From IMG/VR virus record IMGVR_UViG_3300028298_000007, positions 1 through 64,000 of that record: a DNA stretch of 64,000 nt, one strand, 5' to 3'. How positions within the stretch are numbered: position 1 is the stretch's first letter; every line of letters begins with the position of its first letter. Shown here one piece after another: positions 1-6,369 of the stretch. The translations under genes and the position numbers were made by a program. Source of the stretch: a virus. The notes beneath the pieces are model-generated. The model ran no database searches. It was not told the DNA's origin and worked only from the letters and a program-made list of their open reading frames with translations.

Positions 1-146
1 ATTATGAAACCTGGGAAGGCTTAGCCGATTCATCTTCAGACTTGAGCAGCCTATCATAAATAAAAGAATGACGATAATAAAAAAGCCCTGACAATAATTC
101 AGGGCTAAATTGGTGATAGATAGGCTTTTCTTTATATTGAGCATCT
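1..146 (-). CDS. possible partial lipoprotein-like ORF, runs off the left edge
   Basis: On the minus strand an ORF opens at an ATG at 146, with GGAG eight bases upstream, and stays open to the window edge (48 codons). The N-terminus is basic, followed by a hydrophobic stretch (FFIIVILLFMIG) and Cys-Ser-Ser, which resembles a lipoprotein signal with a relaxed lipobox. Against it: a strong terminator-like hairpin (84-106) lies inside the frame and would stop transcription. It could be a small lipoprotein such as a spanin subunit, or a chance ORF over a short terminated RNA. Confidence 0.3.
75..106 (-). terminator. rho-independent terminator, leftward
   Basis: Arms 84-91 and 99-106 (AGCCCTGA/TCAGGGCT) form a perfect 8-bp stem with a 7-base loop. 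Read on the minus strand the stem is followed by a run of T (TTTTTTATTAT). It lies about 75 bases downstream of a minus-strand promoter, so the two could define a short RNA of about 100 nt. Confidence 0.65.
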
Positions 147-190
147 TAAGGCTCCGGGTTCAGTTTAAATTTTAACTATGCTCAATATAA
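132..190. repeat. 13-bp inverted repeat, 33-bp spacing
   Basis: TTATATTGAGCAT (132-144) and its exact reverse complement (178-190) flank 33 bases. The right arm contains the -10 box of the leftward promoter, so it is mostly outside the predicted transcript. That favours a protein-binding site over an RNA stem. Confidence 0.5.
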
Positions 191-211
191 CTCTAATCCT
201 ATTTTTGTCAA
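184..211 (-). promoter_or_regulatory. sigma70-type promoter, leftward
   Basis: Minus-strand TTGACA (211-206) and TATATT (189-184) are separated by 16 bases, a near-consensus housekeeping promoter. The predicted start is near 177. The -10 box lies inside one arm of the inverted repeat 132-144/178-190, which could be an operator. Confidence 0.6.
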
Positions 212-527
212 GCATTATTTTATTTAGAACTATTCTCTTCTGAACTCTTCCTTACCATATAGACGCTGGAAAATAAAAATATGGTATAAAAAAATTTGAG
301 GAATTTAGAAAACCGGGAAAAAGAAGGCCGGTATTTTATAGATGTATTATGATTGAAGGATCATGAATCATAGTTCGAAGCTATATTGCGGAGTAATGGT
401 GCGGATTTGCGGAAAAAAAATTCCTAACTTTTCATTCCTGCCACGCAGAAGCATTTTTTTTCTTCCTTGCCGTATTGCTAAATCCAAATACGCATAAAAA
501 TCAATGCTAAAATAATCAAATAAATCC
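212..527. other. intergenic region between divergent promoters
   Basis: No convincing gene is seen. A 76-codon minus-strand frame (368-598) has no Shine-Dalgarno sequence and overlaps the rightward promoter. A small inverted repeat TACCATAT/ATATGGTA lies near 253-288. The stretch is AT-rich and may hold control sites. Confidence 0.4.
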
Positions 528-554
528 TTGACATATACATATATATGGTATAAT
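528..554 (+). promoter_or_regulatory. strong extended -10 promoter, rightward
   Basis: A perfect TTGACA (528-533) and a perfect TATAAT (549-554) are present with a short 15-bp spacer. A TGg extension precedes the -10. The consensus quality suggests strong host sigma70 transcription of the gene starting at 621, perhaps as an immediate-early unit. Confidence 0.7.
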
Positions 555-620
555 GGTATTACAATAATGTTCTTTGACAATTCGGGGATTCTCAGCAATA
601 CAACGGAAAGGAAAAATCAA

Positions 621-1136
621 ATGCAAAAAAAATCCATCGTTGAATTGCTGGCAGAAGCAAAAGAAATAAGGAAGCAGGAAGCAGAATTAAAAGCAAGAAT
701 GAAAGAAAGTAAAAAAACTCTTGCTGTTGAATACCAGGATAATCTTTCTGCTGAGGAAAAGCAGAAGCAAATTGCTGAAGCAGAAAAAATCCTGAATACT
801 GCGAAAGCAAAAGCAGTTTCTTTACGCGAAGATTTCAAAAGAGCAATGAAGCAAATCAGAAATGATGTTGCTTTCGCAAAAGAAATCCTTGCTTTCGTTA
901 ATTACAAACAAAACAATTCCTTGCCGAAGGAAAAAAATTCTTTTCGCATTGAAAAGAATATCCTGAAATTCAATAGAGAAGGAATTAAAGAAATCTCTAT
1001 TGATGTTTCCAAATCAAATTGGAAGCAATCATTCAAGGAAGAATTAAAGAAGCAAGGAATTAACGGCGAAAATCGTGTTGCCGATAATATCGTATATAAA
1101 GCAACGCAATTGCTCGCCACGCATAACGCAGAATAA
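621..1136 (+). CDS. hypothetical coiled-coil protein
   Basis: This is a 171-residue, Lys/Glu/Gln-rich protein. Residues 1-85 are heptad-like helix (LLAEAKEIRKQEAEL...), so coiled coil is likely. The C-terminal half is basic and mixed, with no recognised catalytic motif. The start at 621 is preferred over the longer frame because GGAAAGGAA lies just upstream and the longer frame would begin inside the promoter. It is a monocistronic unit with a consensus promoter at 528-554 and a terminator at 1176-1208. Function unknown; DNA or RNA binding is possible given its charge. Confidence 0.75.
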   Translation: MQKKSIVELLAEAKEIRKQEAELKARMKESKKTLAVEYQDNLSAEEKQKQIAEAEKILNTAKAKAVSLREDFKRAMKQIRNDVAFAKEILAFVNYKQNNSLPKEKNSFRIEKNILKFNREGIKEISIDVSKSNWKQSFKEELKKQGINGENRVADNIVYKATQLLATHNAE

Positions 1137-1175
1137 AAAATGAATTGCTGGGAATTCCGCAGAATTGTAGCAAGG

Positions 1176-1208
1176 AGCAGAAAAGATTTAATACTTTTCT
1201 GCTTTTTG
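1176..1208 (+). terminator. rho-independent terminator
   Basis: Arms AGCAGAAAAG (1176-1185) and CTTTTCTGCT (1194-1203) give a 10-bp stem with an 8-base loop, followed by TTTTT. It closes the single-gene unit 621-1136. Confidence 0.8.
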
Positions 1209-1320
1209 CTTTCGTCTTTATAAAATCTTTTTTTAAGCAGTAACATTTATTGAAAGCAGAACGCTGCACATTATCTTGACGCCTGGAACTTTTGATGCCG
1301 CGCTTCAAAGCTGCGGAGAT

Positions 1321-1500
1321 CTTAAATCGTCAATATAGTATATTATATATAATAAATAAATATATATATTATATATAATAAGAGTTATTTGAGATTAAAG
1401 GAGTAATGGAATTGCGGAGCTGGCGGCACGCCTTCATCTCCGCTTTCCAGTATCATAAAGCATTAGCATAGAATAACTTATACACTTATGCACAGAGTTA
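1321..1500. other. AT-rich zone with DnaA-box-like sites (candidate origin or control region)
   Basis: Bases 1335-1381 are almost pure A/T and contain a 14-base direct repeat (TATTATATATAATA at 1341-1354 and 1367-1380), like a DNA-unwinding element. About 100 bases on, two adjoining sites match the DnaA consensus TTATNCACA: TTATGCACA (1486-1494, exact) and TTATACACT (1478-1486, one mismatch). No gene is seen in 1209-1511. Origin function is an inference. Confidence 0.4.
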
Positions 1501-1511
1501 TGTTAATAACA

Positions 1512-1868
1512 TTATGTTTTACACATCTTATTAACACTTCGTTCTTTAAGTAACTGTTCGATAGTTTTGATGCCGCGCGTGATTAAAGCGTGATGATTAG
1601 GACAGAGACGATAAACTTTAGCTCTTTCGTGATGAATATCGGTAACATCTTTATATCCGCAGATCTCGCAGGGTTTATATTTGACTTTACCGTATCTTTT
1701 CCGGCGCATTGTAACTCTTGCTCTTTCTTTTACCGCTATTTGACGACATTGCCAAGAGCAGATATTTTGATATTTTCTATGTGTTTCAAAATTATTATTA
1801 CAAATAGAGCATTTTTTCTTAAATGTTTTTTTAGGCATTATTGGTAAAGCAAATTCTTTTTTATTCAT
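1512..1868 (-). CDS. HNH endonuclease, probably homing
   Basis: This 118-residue basic protein has two Cys pairs at the N-terminus (CSICNNNF, then CSWQC) and an HNH-type core, CEICGYKDVTDIHH followed by YRLCPNHHALI. HNH proteins use a beta-beta-alpha metal finger to nick or cut DNA. It is on the opposite strand to all its neighbours and is AT-rich, which suits a mobile free-standing homing gene. AAGGAGAAAAT precedes the start. The sequence GTTAATAAC occurs close to both ends of the gene (about 1503 and 1890). Confidence 0.8.
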   Translation of the reverse strand: MNKKEFALPIMPKKTFKKKCSICNNNFETHRKYQNICSWQCRQIAVKERARVTMRRKRYGKVKYKPCEICGYKDVTDIHHERAKVYRLCPNHHALITRGIKTIEQLLKERSVNKMCKT

Positions 1869-1903
1869 ATTTTCTCCTTGTTAATAAGTTGTTAATAACT
1901 CTA

Positions 1904-1932
1904 TGTTAAGTATAACAGATTGTTTATATAAT
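1904..1932 (+). promoter_or_regulatory. possible promoter of the peptidase gene
   Basis: A perfect TATAAT (1927-1932) lies 17 bases from a weak -35-like TGTTAA (1904-1909), just upstream of the gene at 1949. The -35 is poor, so an activator may be needed or the call may be wrong. Confidence 0.4.
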
Positions 1933-1948
1933 ATCAAGAGGTAAAGTA

Positions 1949-2431
1949 ATGAATAAAGTAAAAAGATGTTATCTGGCTTTGGTTTTCCTTTTAATCTTCC
2001 ACTCTACTGCGTATGCTAACAGCAGCACAGCGCAGAAGATTTTAAGTGTCGCCCAAAGTCAAATAGGTCAAGGAGAACTATTCGGAAATAATAGAGGCCC
2101 AGCAGTGCAAAGATACTTAAAACGCAATAGCGCTTTGCCCTGGTGCGCCGGCTTCGTCTCTTACTGCTTAGAGATTTCAGGAACGCATAAAAGATATACA
2201 TTACTGGCAAAAGATTTCTTATCTTTCGGCTATAAAGTTGCTAAACCTTTGCCCGGAGATATAGTCGTATTTACGAGAACAGGCGGTGGGCACACAGGAA
2301 TAGTTGAGCAGGTCTTTCCTGCTTATTATATCTCTATTGAAGGCAATGTGGGAAAGTATCCGGCAAAAGTAAAAAGAATTAAGCATTCCTATAAAGACAA
2401 AAGCAGATTAGCTTTTATTAGATTAAAATAA
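1949..2431 (+). CDS. secreted CHAP/NlpC-P60-like peptidase, TIGR02594 type (putative endolysin)
   Basis: This 160-residue protein has a clear Sec signal peptide: basic MNKVKR, a hydrophobic core, then AYA at 22-24. The mature part carries the papain-like triad of TIGR02594/CHAP proteins: Cys66 in PWCAGF, His115 in GGGHTGIV and Asn133 in EGN. Such enzymes cut peptidoglycan peptides. Export by Sec would let it reach the wall without a classical holin. It could also be a virion-independent wall-remodelling enzyme. AGAGGTAAAG lies before the start. It sits far from the structural genes. Confidence 0.8.
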   Translation: MNKVKRCYLALVFLLIFHSTAYANSSTAQKILSVAQSQIGQGELFGNNRGPAVQRYLKRNSALPWCAGFVSYCLEISGTHKRYTLLAKDFLSFGYKVAKPLPGDIVVFTRTGGGHTGIVEQVFPAYYISIEGNVGKYPAKVKRIKHSYKDKSRLAFIRLK

Positions 2432-2450
2432 CACGAAAGGGGGTGAACAG

Positions 2451-2825
2451 ATGGTAAATAATATCAATGTGCCAGGCGGAGTTAATATGAAAGAACTTTC
2501 TTTGGTTGCTCAGAAAAGAAAGACAGAAACAGCGCCAGAGGCGATATTATCTTTATCGGAAGATGAATTGCACCCGAGAAAAGAATATACCTCCAAAGCT
2601 ACGGAAGCTTTTAAGTGGTGTTACAGACGCAATATCGGGACATATCCAAAGTTTTGGTTATCTCCGATTAAGAAAGTTTCGCGCTTCATCGTTACCACAT
2701 TATTTAGGCACAAGATTGAGATCGTGGCTCGCAGTAGAGGTCCAAGACCTCACGGCTGCCGGCAGGATTTACCGATAAAATACGCTAAGCGCGTAGCGAT
2801 TTATGTTTCAATATACAGGAGATAA
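2451..2825 (+). CDS. hypothetical protein
   Basis: This 124-residue ORF is preceded by an excellent Shine-Dalgarno sequence (AAAGGGGGTGA). The product is basic, especially in the last 60 residues, with no recognised motif. A second start with weaker spacing exists at 2487. The next cistron begins one base after the stop. A GAGGTC-CAA-GACCTC hairpin lies in the message near 2739. Likely real because of its start signal and packing, but the C-terminal half has unusual composition. Confidence 0.5.
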   Translation: MVNNINVPGGVNMKELSLVAQKRKTETAPEAILSLSEDELHPRKEYTSKATEAFKWCYRRNIGTYPKFWLSPIKKVSRFIVTTLFRHKIEIVARSRGPRPHGCRQDLPIKYAKRVAIYVSIYRR

Positions 2826-2826
2826 T

Positions 2827-2982
2827 ATGAAAGCAAAAGATTGTATCAAAGCAAAGTGCGAGTATTTAGCCAAGAGAGTAATAAACGGAGAATTTATCTG
2901 CACAGATACAGGCGTTGTTACTGACCAGGTCTGTAACTGCGGAATAATCGATGAGATGTATGCGAAGAAAGGAGGCAAATAA
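2827..2982 (+). CDS. small Cys-rich protein
   Basis: This 51-residue ORF starts one base after the previous stop and is preceded by CAGGAGATA. Cysteines at DC, KC, IC and VCNC suggest a small zinc-binding fold. There is no known function. The stop overlaps a following ATG (TAATG at 2980-2984), but that next frame closes after five codons. Confidence 0.55.
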   Translation: MKAKDCIKAKCEYLAKRVINGEFICTDTGVVTDQVCNCGIIDEMYAKKGGK

Positions 2983-3001
2983 TGCATCGCAGAGATTAGG
3001 A

Positions 3002-3121
3002 GTGTTTTTCCAGTTCATAGAAACTTACGCCTGCCCGATATTGGATATTTCTATTATCATTACGATAATTTGGGCGGTAAATAAATTAACAAAAAGAAGT
3101 GAACGGAAGGCGGTGATTTAA
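3002..3121 (+). CDS. possible small membrane protein
   Basis: A GTG-started frame of 39 codons encodes one hydrophobic segment (ILDISIIITIIWAV) followed by a basic tail. AGGAG abuts the GTG directly, which is too close for good initiation. A start upstream in another frame plus a frameshift is also possible. Kept as a weak call because phage arms of this kind often carry single-pass miniproteins. Confidence 0.3.
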   Translation: MFFQFIETYACPILDISIIITIIWAVNKLTKRSERKAVI

Positions 3122-3122
3122 T

Positions 3123-3212
3123 ATGCGTTACCTATTATCTTTAATCGGATTTCCGGTTTGCTCGAGCTGTTCGCGCCGTAATTGTAAAGATTGCCCATTA
3201 GCAATAAGATAA
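3123..3212 (+). CDS. 29-residue zinc-knuckle-like miniprotein
   Basis: GGCGGTGA ends 5 bases before this ATG. The product contains CSSC and CKDC pairs separated by a few residues, a likely structural zinc site. No function is known. It overlaps the end of the preceding frame almost exactly, as if translationally coupled. Confidence 0.45.
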   Translation: MRYLLSLIGFPVCSSCSRRNCKDCPLAIR

Positions 3213-3245
3213 GCCTTTATTGGCTACATCTTTAGAAAGGTTAAT

Positions 3246-3296
3246 ATGACTCAAGACATGTTAGAGTTCTTATTTCCAGAGAGTTACCGGGATTAA
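3246..3296 (+). CDS. possible 16-residue leader-like ORF
   Basis: The micro-ORF MTQDMLEFLFPESYRD is preceded by AAAGG at good spacing. Its TAA stop (3294-3296) forms part of stem II of the hammerhead ribozyme that follows, so ribosomes ending here would melt that stem. It may act as a leader peptide rather than encode a functional protein. Confidence 0.3.
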   Translation: MTQDMLEFLFPESYRD

Positions 3297-3399
3297 ACGA
3301 AACATCGGAGATAATACTTGCACTTTGACCTTACCGAAGGTTATAAAAGGCAAGACACCTTTATCTCCGATGTCCGCTATTAAAGCGCTGATGAGTTTA
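3294..3399 (+). ncRNA. type II hammerhead ribozyme 1
   Basis: All hammerhead core elements are present in type II order. Stem II 5' strand is TAAAC (3294-3298). GAAA is at 3299-3302. Stem III is 12 perfect bp (3303-3314 with 3361-3372). The cleavage triplet is GUC (3372-3374), cut after C3374. Stem I is CGC/GCG (3375-3377, 3385-3387) with a 7-base loop. CTGATGA is at 3388-3394. Stem II 3' strand is GTTTA (3395-3399), pairing perfectly with TAAAC. The 46-base cap of stem III contains a further hairpin, ACCTT-ACCG-AAGGT. It would split the polycistronic message between 3296 and 3438. Confidence 0.85.
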
Positions 3400-3437
3400 T
3401 CTCTGGTCAGAAAACTTTTAAGAGAGGGGGTGAAAAG

Positions 3438-3629
3438 ATGAAAATCGTAATCGGAGAAGGCAGATTAAAACTTTCTGCAAAGCAGGCCACAGACGGAGTA
3501 ATCTTTTACAGGGTCTTAGCGCCTAACCTTAGAAGGATTATGCAGCATAAGAAAAGAGATTTATCTGTCGTAGGCACTTGGGTAGCTTACGAAGATATAA
3601 TCGTCTGGTTTAAGAAAGGAGATTTATAA
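3438..3629 (+). CDS. hypothetical protein
   Basis: This 63-residue basic protein is preceded by GAGAGGGGGTGAAAAG, a very strong ribosome site. It is the first cistron downstream of hammerhead 1, so its message would start with the cleaved 5'-OH end. No motif is recognised. Confidence 0.6.
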   Translation: MKIVIGEGRLKLSAKQATDGVIFYRVLAPNLRRIMQHKKRDLSVVGTWVAYEDIIVWFKKGDL

Positions 3630-3967
3630 TGGAAAGAGAATATTTCCACGCGACAGTGCAAAGAGTTTCTATTGAAGCAAAAGAAGTCCGCGAAGAAAAA
3701 ATCGCAAGAAGCGGTTTTCTTAATTTAAGAAAGACGATATTCGAGCAGATTCATTTTGAAGATGAGTATTTTATCTTCTGCAAACTCGACAGCACTAATG
3801 TCGTATTGAAGATCAAGACAACAAAAGAAATACTGGAACAGGCGAGAACAGGAGATTCAGTATCTGTTCATCTCAGATTTGATTTTGAATTTGCCTGTTA
3901 TCACTTTATCAAAATTAAAGAAGAAGAAAAGGTTATTCAGGTAGAAAGGAAAATTGTATGCGAATAA
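3629..3967 (+). CDS. hypothetical protein
   Basis: A 112-residue protein of alternating strands and charged segments, with no recognised domain. Its ATG overlaps the previous TAA (TAATG), indicating translational coupling. AAAGGAG lies inside the preceding gene. Confidence 0.65.
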   Translation: MEREYFHATVQRVSIEAKEVREEKIARSGFLNLRKTIFEQIHFEDEYFIFCKLDSTNVVLKIKTTKEILEQARTGDSVSVHLRFDFEFACYHFIKIKEEEKVIQVERKIVCE

Positions 3968-4194
3968 AACTTTTCGTAAAAGACAATAAGATTTGCTACT
4001 CCACAGGGAAGGGGAAGTGGACTGCGCTGCCAAGAGGTAGTGGCGATTTGACTTACCAGTTATCTCCAGCTGAAACAATCTTAGTGGTAAAACATGGCTG
4101 GATTTACGCAGGACAGATCGAAGGCCGGGATATGTCCGGTATAGGCGGACTTAAAACAATCACAGAGGTGATGAAACATGGAAAAGCTAAATAG
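3958..4194 (+). CDS. hypothetical protein
   Basis: A 78-residue protein with a Gly-rich middle (KGKWTALPRGSGDL). Its start overlaps the upstream gene by 10 bases, with GAAAGG upstream. Function unknown; tight packing supports it as a real cistron. Confidence 0.6.
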   Translation: MRIKLFVKDNKICYSTGKGKWTALPRGSGDLTYQLSPAETILVVKHGWIYAGQIEGRDMSGIGGLKTITEVMKHGKAK

Positions 4195-4333
4195 AGTTCA
4201 GATATACTTAAATTCTTTTGGCTACCCGAGATCTATTGTAAATCAATACAAAACAGGTTCAGATAATTACCGAGAGGAGGTGAAGATAAATGGCGAAGAA
4301 AAAAGGTTACAAAATAACAGCAAAAAATGTTGA
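4178..4333 (+). CDS. small hypothetical protein
   Basis: A 51-residue frame begins inside the end of the previous gene (GAGGTGATG upstream) and runs 44 bases into the next. The extensive overlap at both ends makes it uncertain. If real, it would be coupled to both neighbours. Confidence 0.35.
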   Translation: MEKLNRVQIYLNSFGYPRSIVNQYKTGSDNYREEVKINGEEKRLQNNSKKC

Positions 4334-4472
4334 GTATCTTATTTCGCAGTATATAAATGCTGACAGCGCCGAAGAAGCAAAGAGTATTTTCAAACAGGAT
4401 TTTGAAAATGGTCAAATAGGTGTAGGTGGTTCAGAAGTCCAGTTTCAGGAAGTAACAATAGTTAGGAGGTAA
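4290..4472 (+). CDS. hypothetical protein
   Basis: A 60-residue Lys-rich protein preceded by GAGAGGAGGTGA, among the best ribosome sites in the window. No domain is recognised. Confidence 0.6.
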   Translation: MAKKKGYKITAKNVEYLISQYINADSAEEAKSIFKQDFENGQIGVGGSEVQFQEVTIVRR

Positions 4473-4475
4473 AGA

Positions 4476-4745
4476 ATGTCTAAAATAACAGAAAAGCAAA
4501 TCGGAGTTGTCGGTGTTGACAGCGGAACCTTGCTTCTTGGAGATCCTTGTTACTGGTTATCTGATAAGGATTACGAAAAGGAAGTTTTGAACCCTCACTT
4601 CGATAGGTCAAGACAAATCTGCTACGACTTAGGGCACAAAGGTAAAGGCGTCCTGGTGTCAAGCGGATATGGAGACGGCTGTTATCCTGTTATCGCAAAG
4701 TTTCAAGATGGCAGAGTAAAAGAAGTTACAGTCAAATTCTTTTAA
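4476..4745 (+). CDS. DUF4241-like protein
   Basis: This 89-residue protein has the pattern VGVDSGTLLLGDPCYWL near the N-terminus and SGYGDGCYPV later. This GDP-CY and DGDG-CYPV pair recurs in DUF4241-like proteins of phages and bacteria. Biochemical role unknown. Preceded by TAGGAGGTAAAG. Confidence 0.6.
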   Translation: MSKITEKQIGVVGVDSGTLLLGDPCYWLSDKDYEKEVLNPHFDRSRQICYDLGHKGKGVLVSSGYGDGCYPVIAKFQDGRVKEVTVKFF

Positions 4746-4755
4746 GGAGGTTTAG

Positions 4756-5337
4756 ATGCCTAATTGGTGTGAAAATGATTTAAGAATTACAGGCTCAAAG
4801 AAAGAACTCAAGCGCTTTAAGGCCTTTGCCAAAGGAACAGAAGAAGATGAATTATTGTCTTGTGAAAAATTTATTCCTTATCCGGATAAGTTTAAGAAAC
4901 AAGACGAATTGGCAAATAAGAACGGAAAGTTAAGACAGGATTTAATTGATAAGTTGATTAAAAAAGGAACCCCTGAAGACAAAGCAAGAGAAAAAGCGTT
5001 TAAGGATTTTCCGGCTATCCCAGACGGATTTAATCAAGGCGGTTACGACTGGTGCGTAAAAAACTGGGGAACGAAGTGGGGCTTCTGCGATATTCATCTT
5101 GAAGAAGAAAACCTTAGCGATAAAGAAGATAAGTATAATGAATTTCTTTATTCCTTTAACACTGCCTGGAGCCCGGCAACACCTGTTATACAGAAAATGG
5201 GGGAGATGTTTCCGCTGCTTGAATTTGATCTGCGCTATTTTGAACAAGGCGCTGGATTTAACGGAATTTTCTGGATGAAAGATGGTAAAGTAGAACAGGA
5301 TAAGACAGGAGAGTATTTTGGTAATAGGGGAGGGTAA
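4756..5337 (+). CDS. Api92/YubB ferredoxin-like family protein (DUF1281)
   Basis: This 193-residue protein begins MPNWCENDLRITG, the signature N-terminus of the Api92-like/DUF1281 family found in phages and plasmids. Further family features are YDWCVKNWGTKW and FNTAWSPATPVI in the middle and an aromatic C-terminal domain. The fold is ferredoxin-like; function unknown. The start is fixed by AAGGAGG at 4744-4750. Confidence 0.75.
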   Translation: MPNWCENDLRITGSKKELKRFKAFAKGTEEDELLSCEKFIPYPDKFKKQDELANKNGKLRQDLIDKLIKKGTPEDKAREKAFKDFPAIPDGFNQGGYDWCVKNWGTKWGFCDIHLEEENLSDKEDKYNEFLYSFNTAWSPATPVIQKMGEMFPLLEFDLRYFEQGAGFNGIFWMKDGKVEQDKTGEYFGNRGG

Positions 5338-5338
5338 A

Positions 5339-5437
5339 ATGTCGAGCGGAGATTTAGGTTTGACTATTATATTATGTACACTTTTTATATGCATTGCGGT
5401 TATACGATATGCACATTGGAAATATGGAGGTCATTAA
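5339..5437 (+). CDS. small single-pass membrane protein
   Basis: A 32-residue ORF with one transmembrane segment (LTIILCTLFICIAVI). It overlaps the last bases of the previous gene. Probably inserted in the inner membrane; function unknown. Confidence 0.45.
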   Translation: MSSGDLGLTIILCTLFICIAVIRYAHWKYGGH

Positions 5438-5438
5438 A

Positions 5439-5657
5439 ATGCCGAAATTCAAAGTTGTTATATCTTTGGGCGTCAATTCTTATATTATTGACGCTGAGAA
5501 TAAAGATCAAGCAGTAGATAAGGCCGGTGAAGAAATGGTCAAGGAATTAGAGAACATCAAGTTAGAGAACTTTGTAGAAGTGTATGAGGCTACTGCTGAA
5601 GACATAGCAGAAATCGAAAAAGAGAAATCTGCTTTGGCTTCAGGAGAGCCTTCATAA
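5439..5657 (+). CDS. hypothetical protein
   Basis: A 72-residue acidic protein with a beta-rich start (KFKVVISLGVNSYIIDAENKDQA) and a helical, Glu-rich end. The N-terminal pattern resembles short DUF-type phage proteins with a strand-helix-strand unit. The start at 5439 is chosen for the TGGAGG upstream. The stop is immediately followed by hammerhead 2. Confidence 0.6.
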   Translation: MPKFKVVISLGVNSYIIDAENKDQAVDKAGEEMVKELENIKLENFVEVYEATAEDIAEIEKEKSALASGEPS

Positions 5658-5717
5658 GCCGAAACGCCTGCGGGAAACCGCAGCGTCAGCCGTAAGATAA
5701 AGCGGCTCTGATGAGGC
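5658..5717 (+). ncRNA. type II hammerhead ribozyme 2
   Basis: Stem II is GCC (5658-5660) with GGC (5715-5717). GAAA is at 5661-5664. Stem III (5665-5685) is CGC/GCG plus TGCGG/CCGCA capped by a GAAA tetraloop, with one bulged C. The GUC triplet is 5685-5687, cleavage after C5687. Stem I is AGCCG/CGGCT (5688-5692, 5703-5707) with a 10-base loop. CTGATGA is at 5708-5714. Every core base matches the hammerhead consensus. It starts directly after the TAA at 5655-5657. Stem II is short and open, normal for type II. Confidence 0.88.
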
Positions 5718-5769
5718 AAAAGTATATCAGAATTATCTTGAGGCCAATAACTTTTGAGAGGAGATTTAA

Positions 5770-5910
5770 ATGAGATGGTATGAAATAGCAAAAAATCTTT
5801 CGCATAAAGAAAATTGGACAGAACAACTAATATATGTCCATAAGACAAGATTAATTTTAGGATTTATCTTAGGAATTATATTAGGATATTGTTTAGGATT
5901 ATTATTTTAA
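5770..5910 (+). CDS. small membrane protein with glycine-zipper helix
   Basis: This 46-residue ORF follows hammerhead 2 and has GAGAGGAG upstream. The C-terminal half is a hydrophobic helix with spaced glycines (LGFILGIILGYCLGLLF), a pattern that favours helix packing in membranes. Function unknown; a pore-forming or signalling role is only speculation. Confidence 0.5.
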   Translation: MRWYEIAKNLSHKENWTEQLIYVHKTRLILGFILGIILGYCLGLLF

Positions 5911-5928
5911 TTTGAGAGGGGGTGAAGC

Positions 5929-6096
5929 ATGAATAATGAGTTATTAAATCTCTTACGCAAACGCAGGTTAGCCGGCCAATGCATTATCTGCGGCCGCGAG
6001 ATTTCGGATAAGAGTATCGTAATCAGTCATTCCGAACTCGGCGAGGTCAGGATCTGCGAAGAAGATATCAAAACCGGAAGCAAGAGTTCAGGATAA
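5929..6096 (+). CDS. small zinc-ribbon-like protein
   Basis: A 55-residue basic protein with a CIIC pair and a later Cys (RICEED). Preceded by GAGAGGGGGTGAAGC. The layout resembles half of a zinc ribbon. Function unknown. Confidence 0.5.
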   Translation: MNNELLNLLRKRRLAGQCIICGREISDKSIVISHSELGEVRICEEDIKTGSKSSG

Positions 6097-6166
6097 GTAA
6101 AGGTGATTTAAGATTAAAATTATCTTTCGTTACAGCTCTATGCTAAACGGAGATAGAAAGGAGAAA

Positions 6167-6361
6167 ATGTATAAAACATTTATAAGAACCTGGTGGAAAT
6201 TAAATCCAAAATGGCCTAACGGTTTAGAGCCGCATGCAGGGAGAAAGGTTTATTGCAATACTTGCTCCACAGAAGAAGAGGCGCGGGCATGTTGTAAAGC
6301 ATATAACTCTACTCACGAACCCGGGAGATTAAGCAAAAAAATGGAATACGAAAGAGTATAG
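6167..6361 (+). CDS. hypothetical protein
   Basis: This 64-residue protein begins MYKTFIRTWWKLNP and has a HAGRKVY segment followed by CNTC and ACC, a compact possibly metal-binding unit. The start at 6167 (GAAAGGAG upstream) is preferred to the longer frame at 6140, which lacks a ribosome site. Confidence 0.6.
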   Translation: MYKTFIRTWWKLNPKWPNGLEPHAGRKVYCNTCSTEEEARACCKAYNSTHEPGRLSKKMEYERV

Positions 6362-6369
6362 GAGGTAAT

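Noticed and set aside
368-598. 76-codon minus-strand ORF near the left end
   Set aside because: No ribosome site, odd composition, and it overlaps the consensus promoter and start of the rightward gene.
2506-2778. 90-codon ORF overlapping the gene at 2451
   Set aside because: The frame at 2451 has a far better ribosome site and fits the gene spacing; this one is a shadow.
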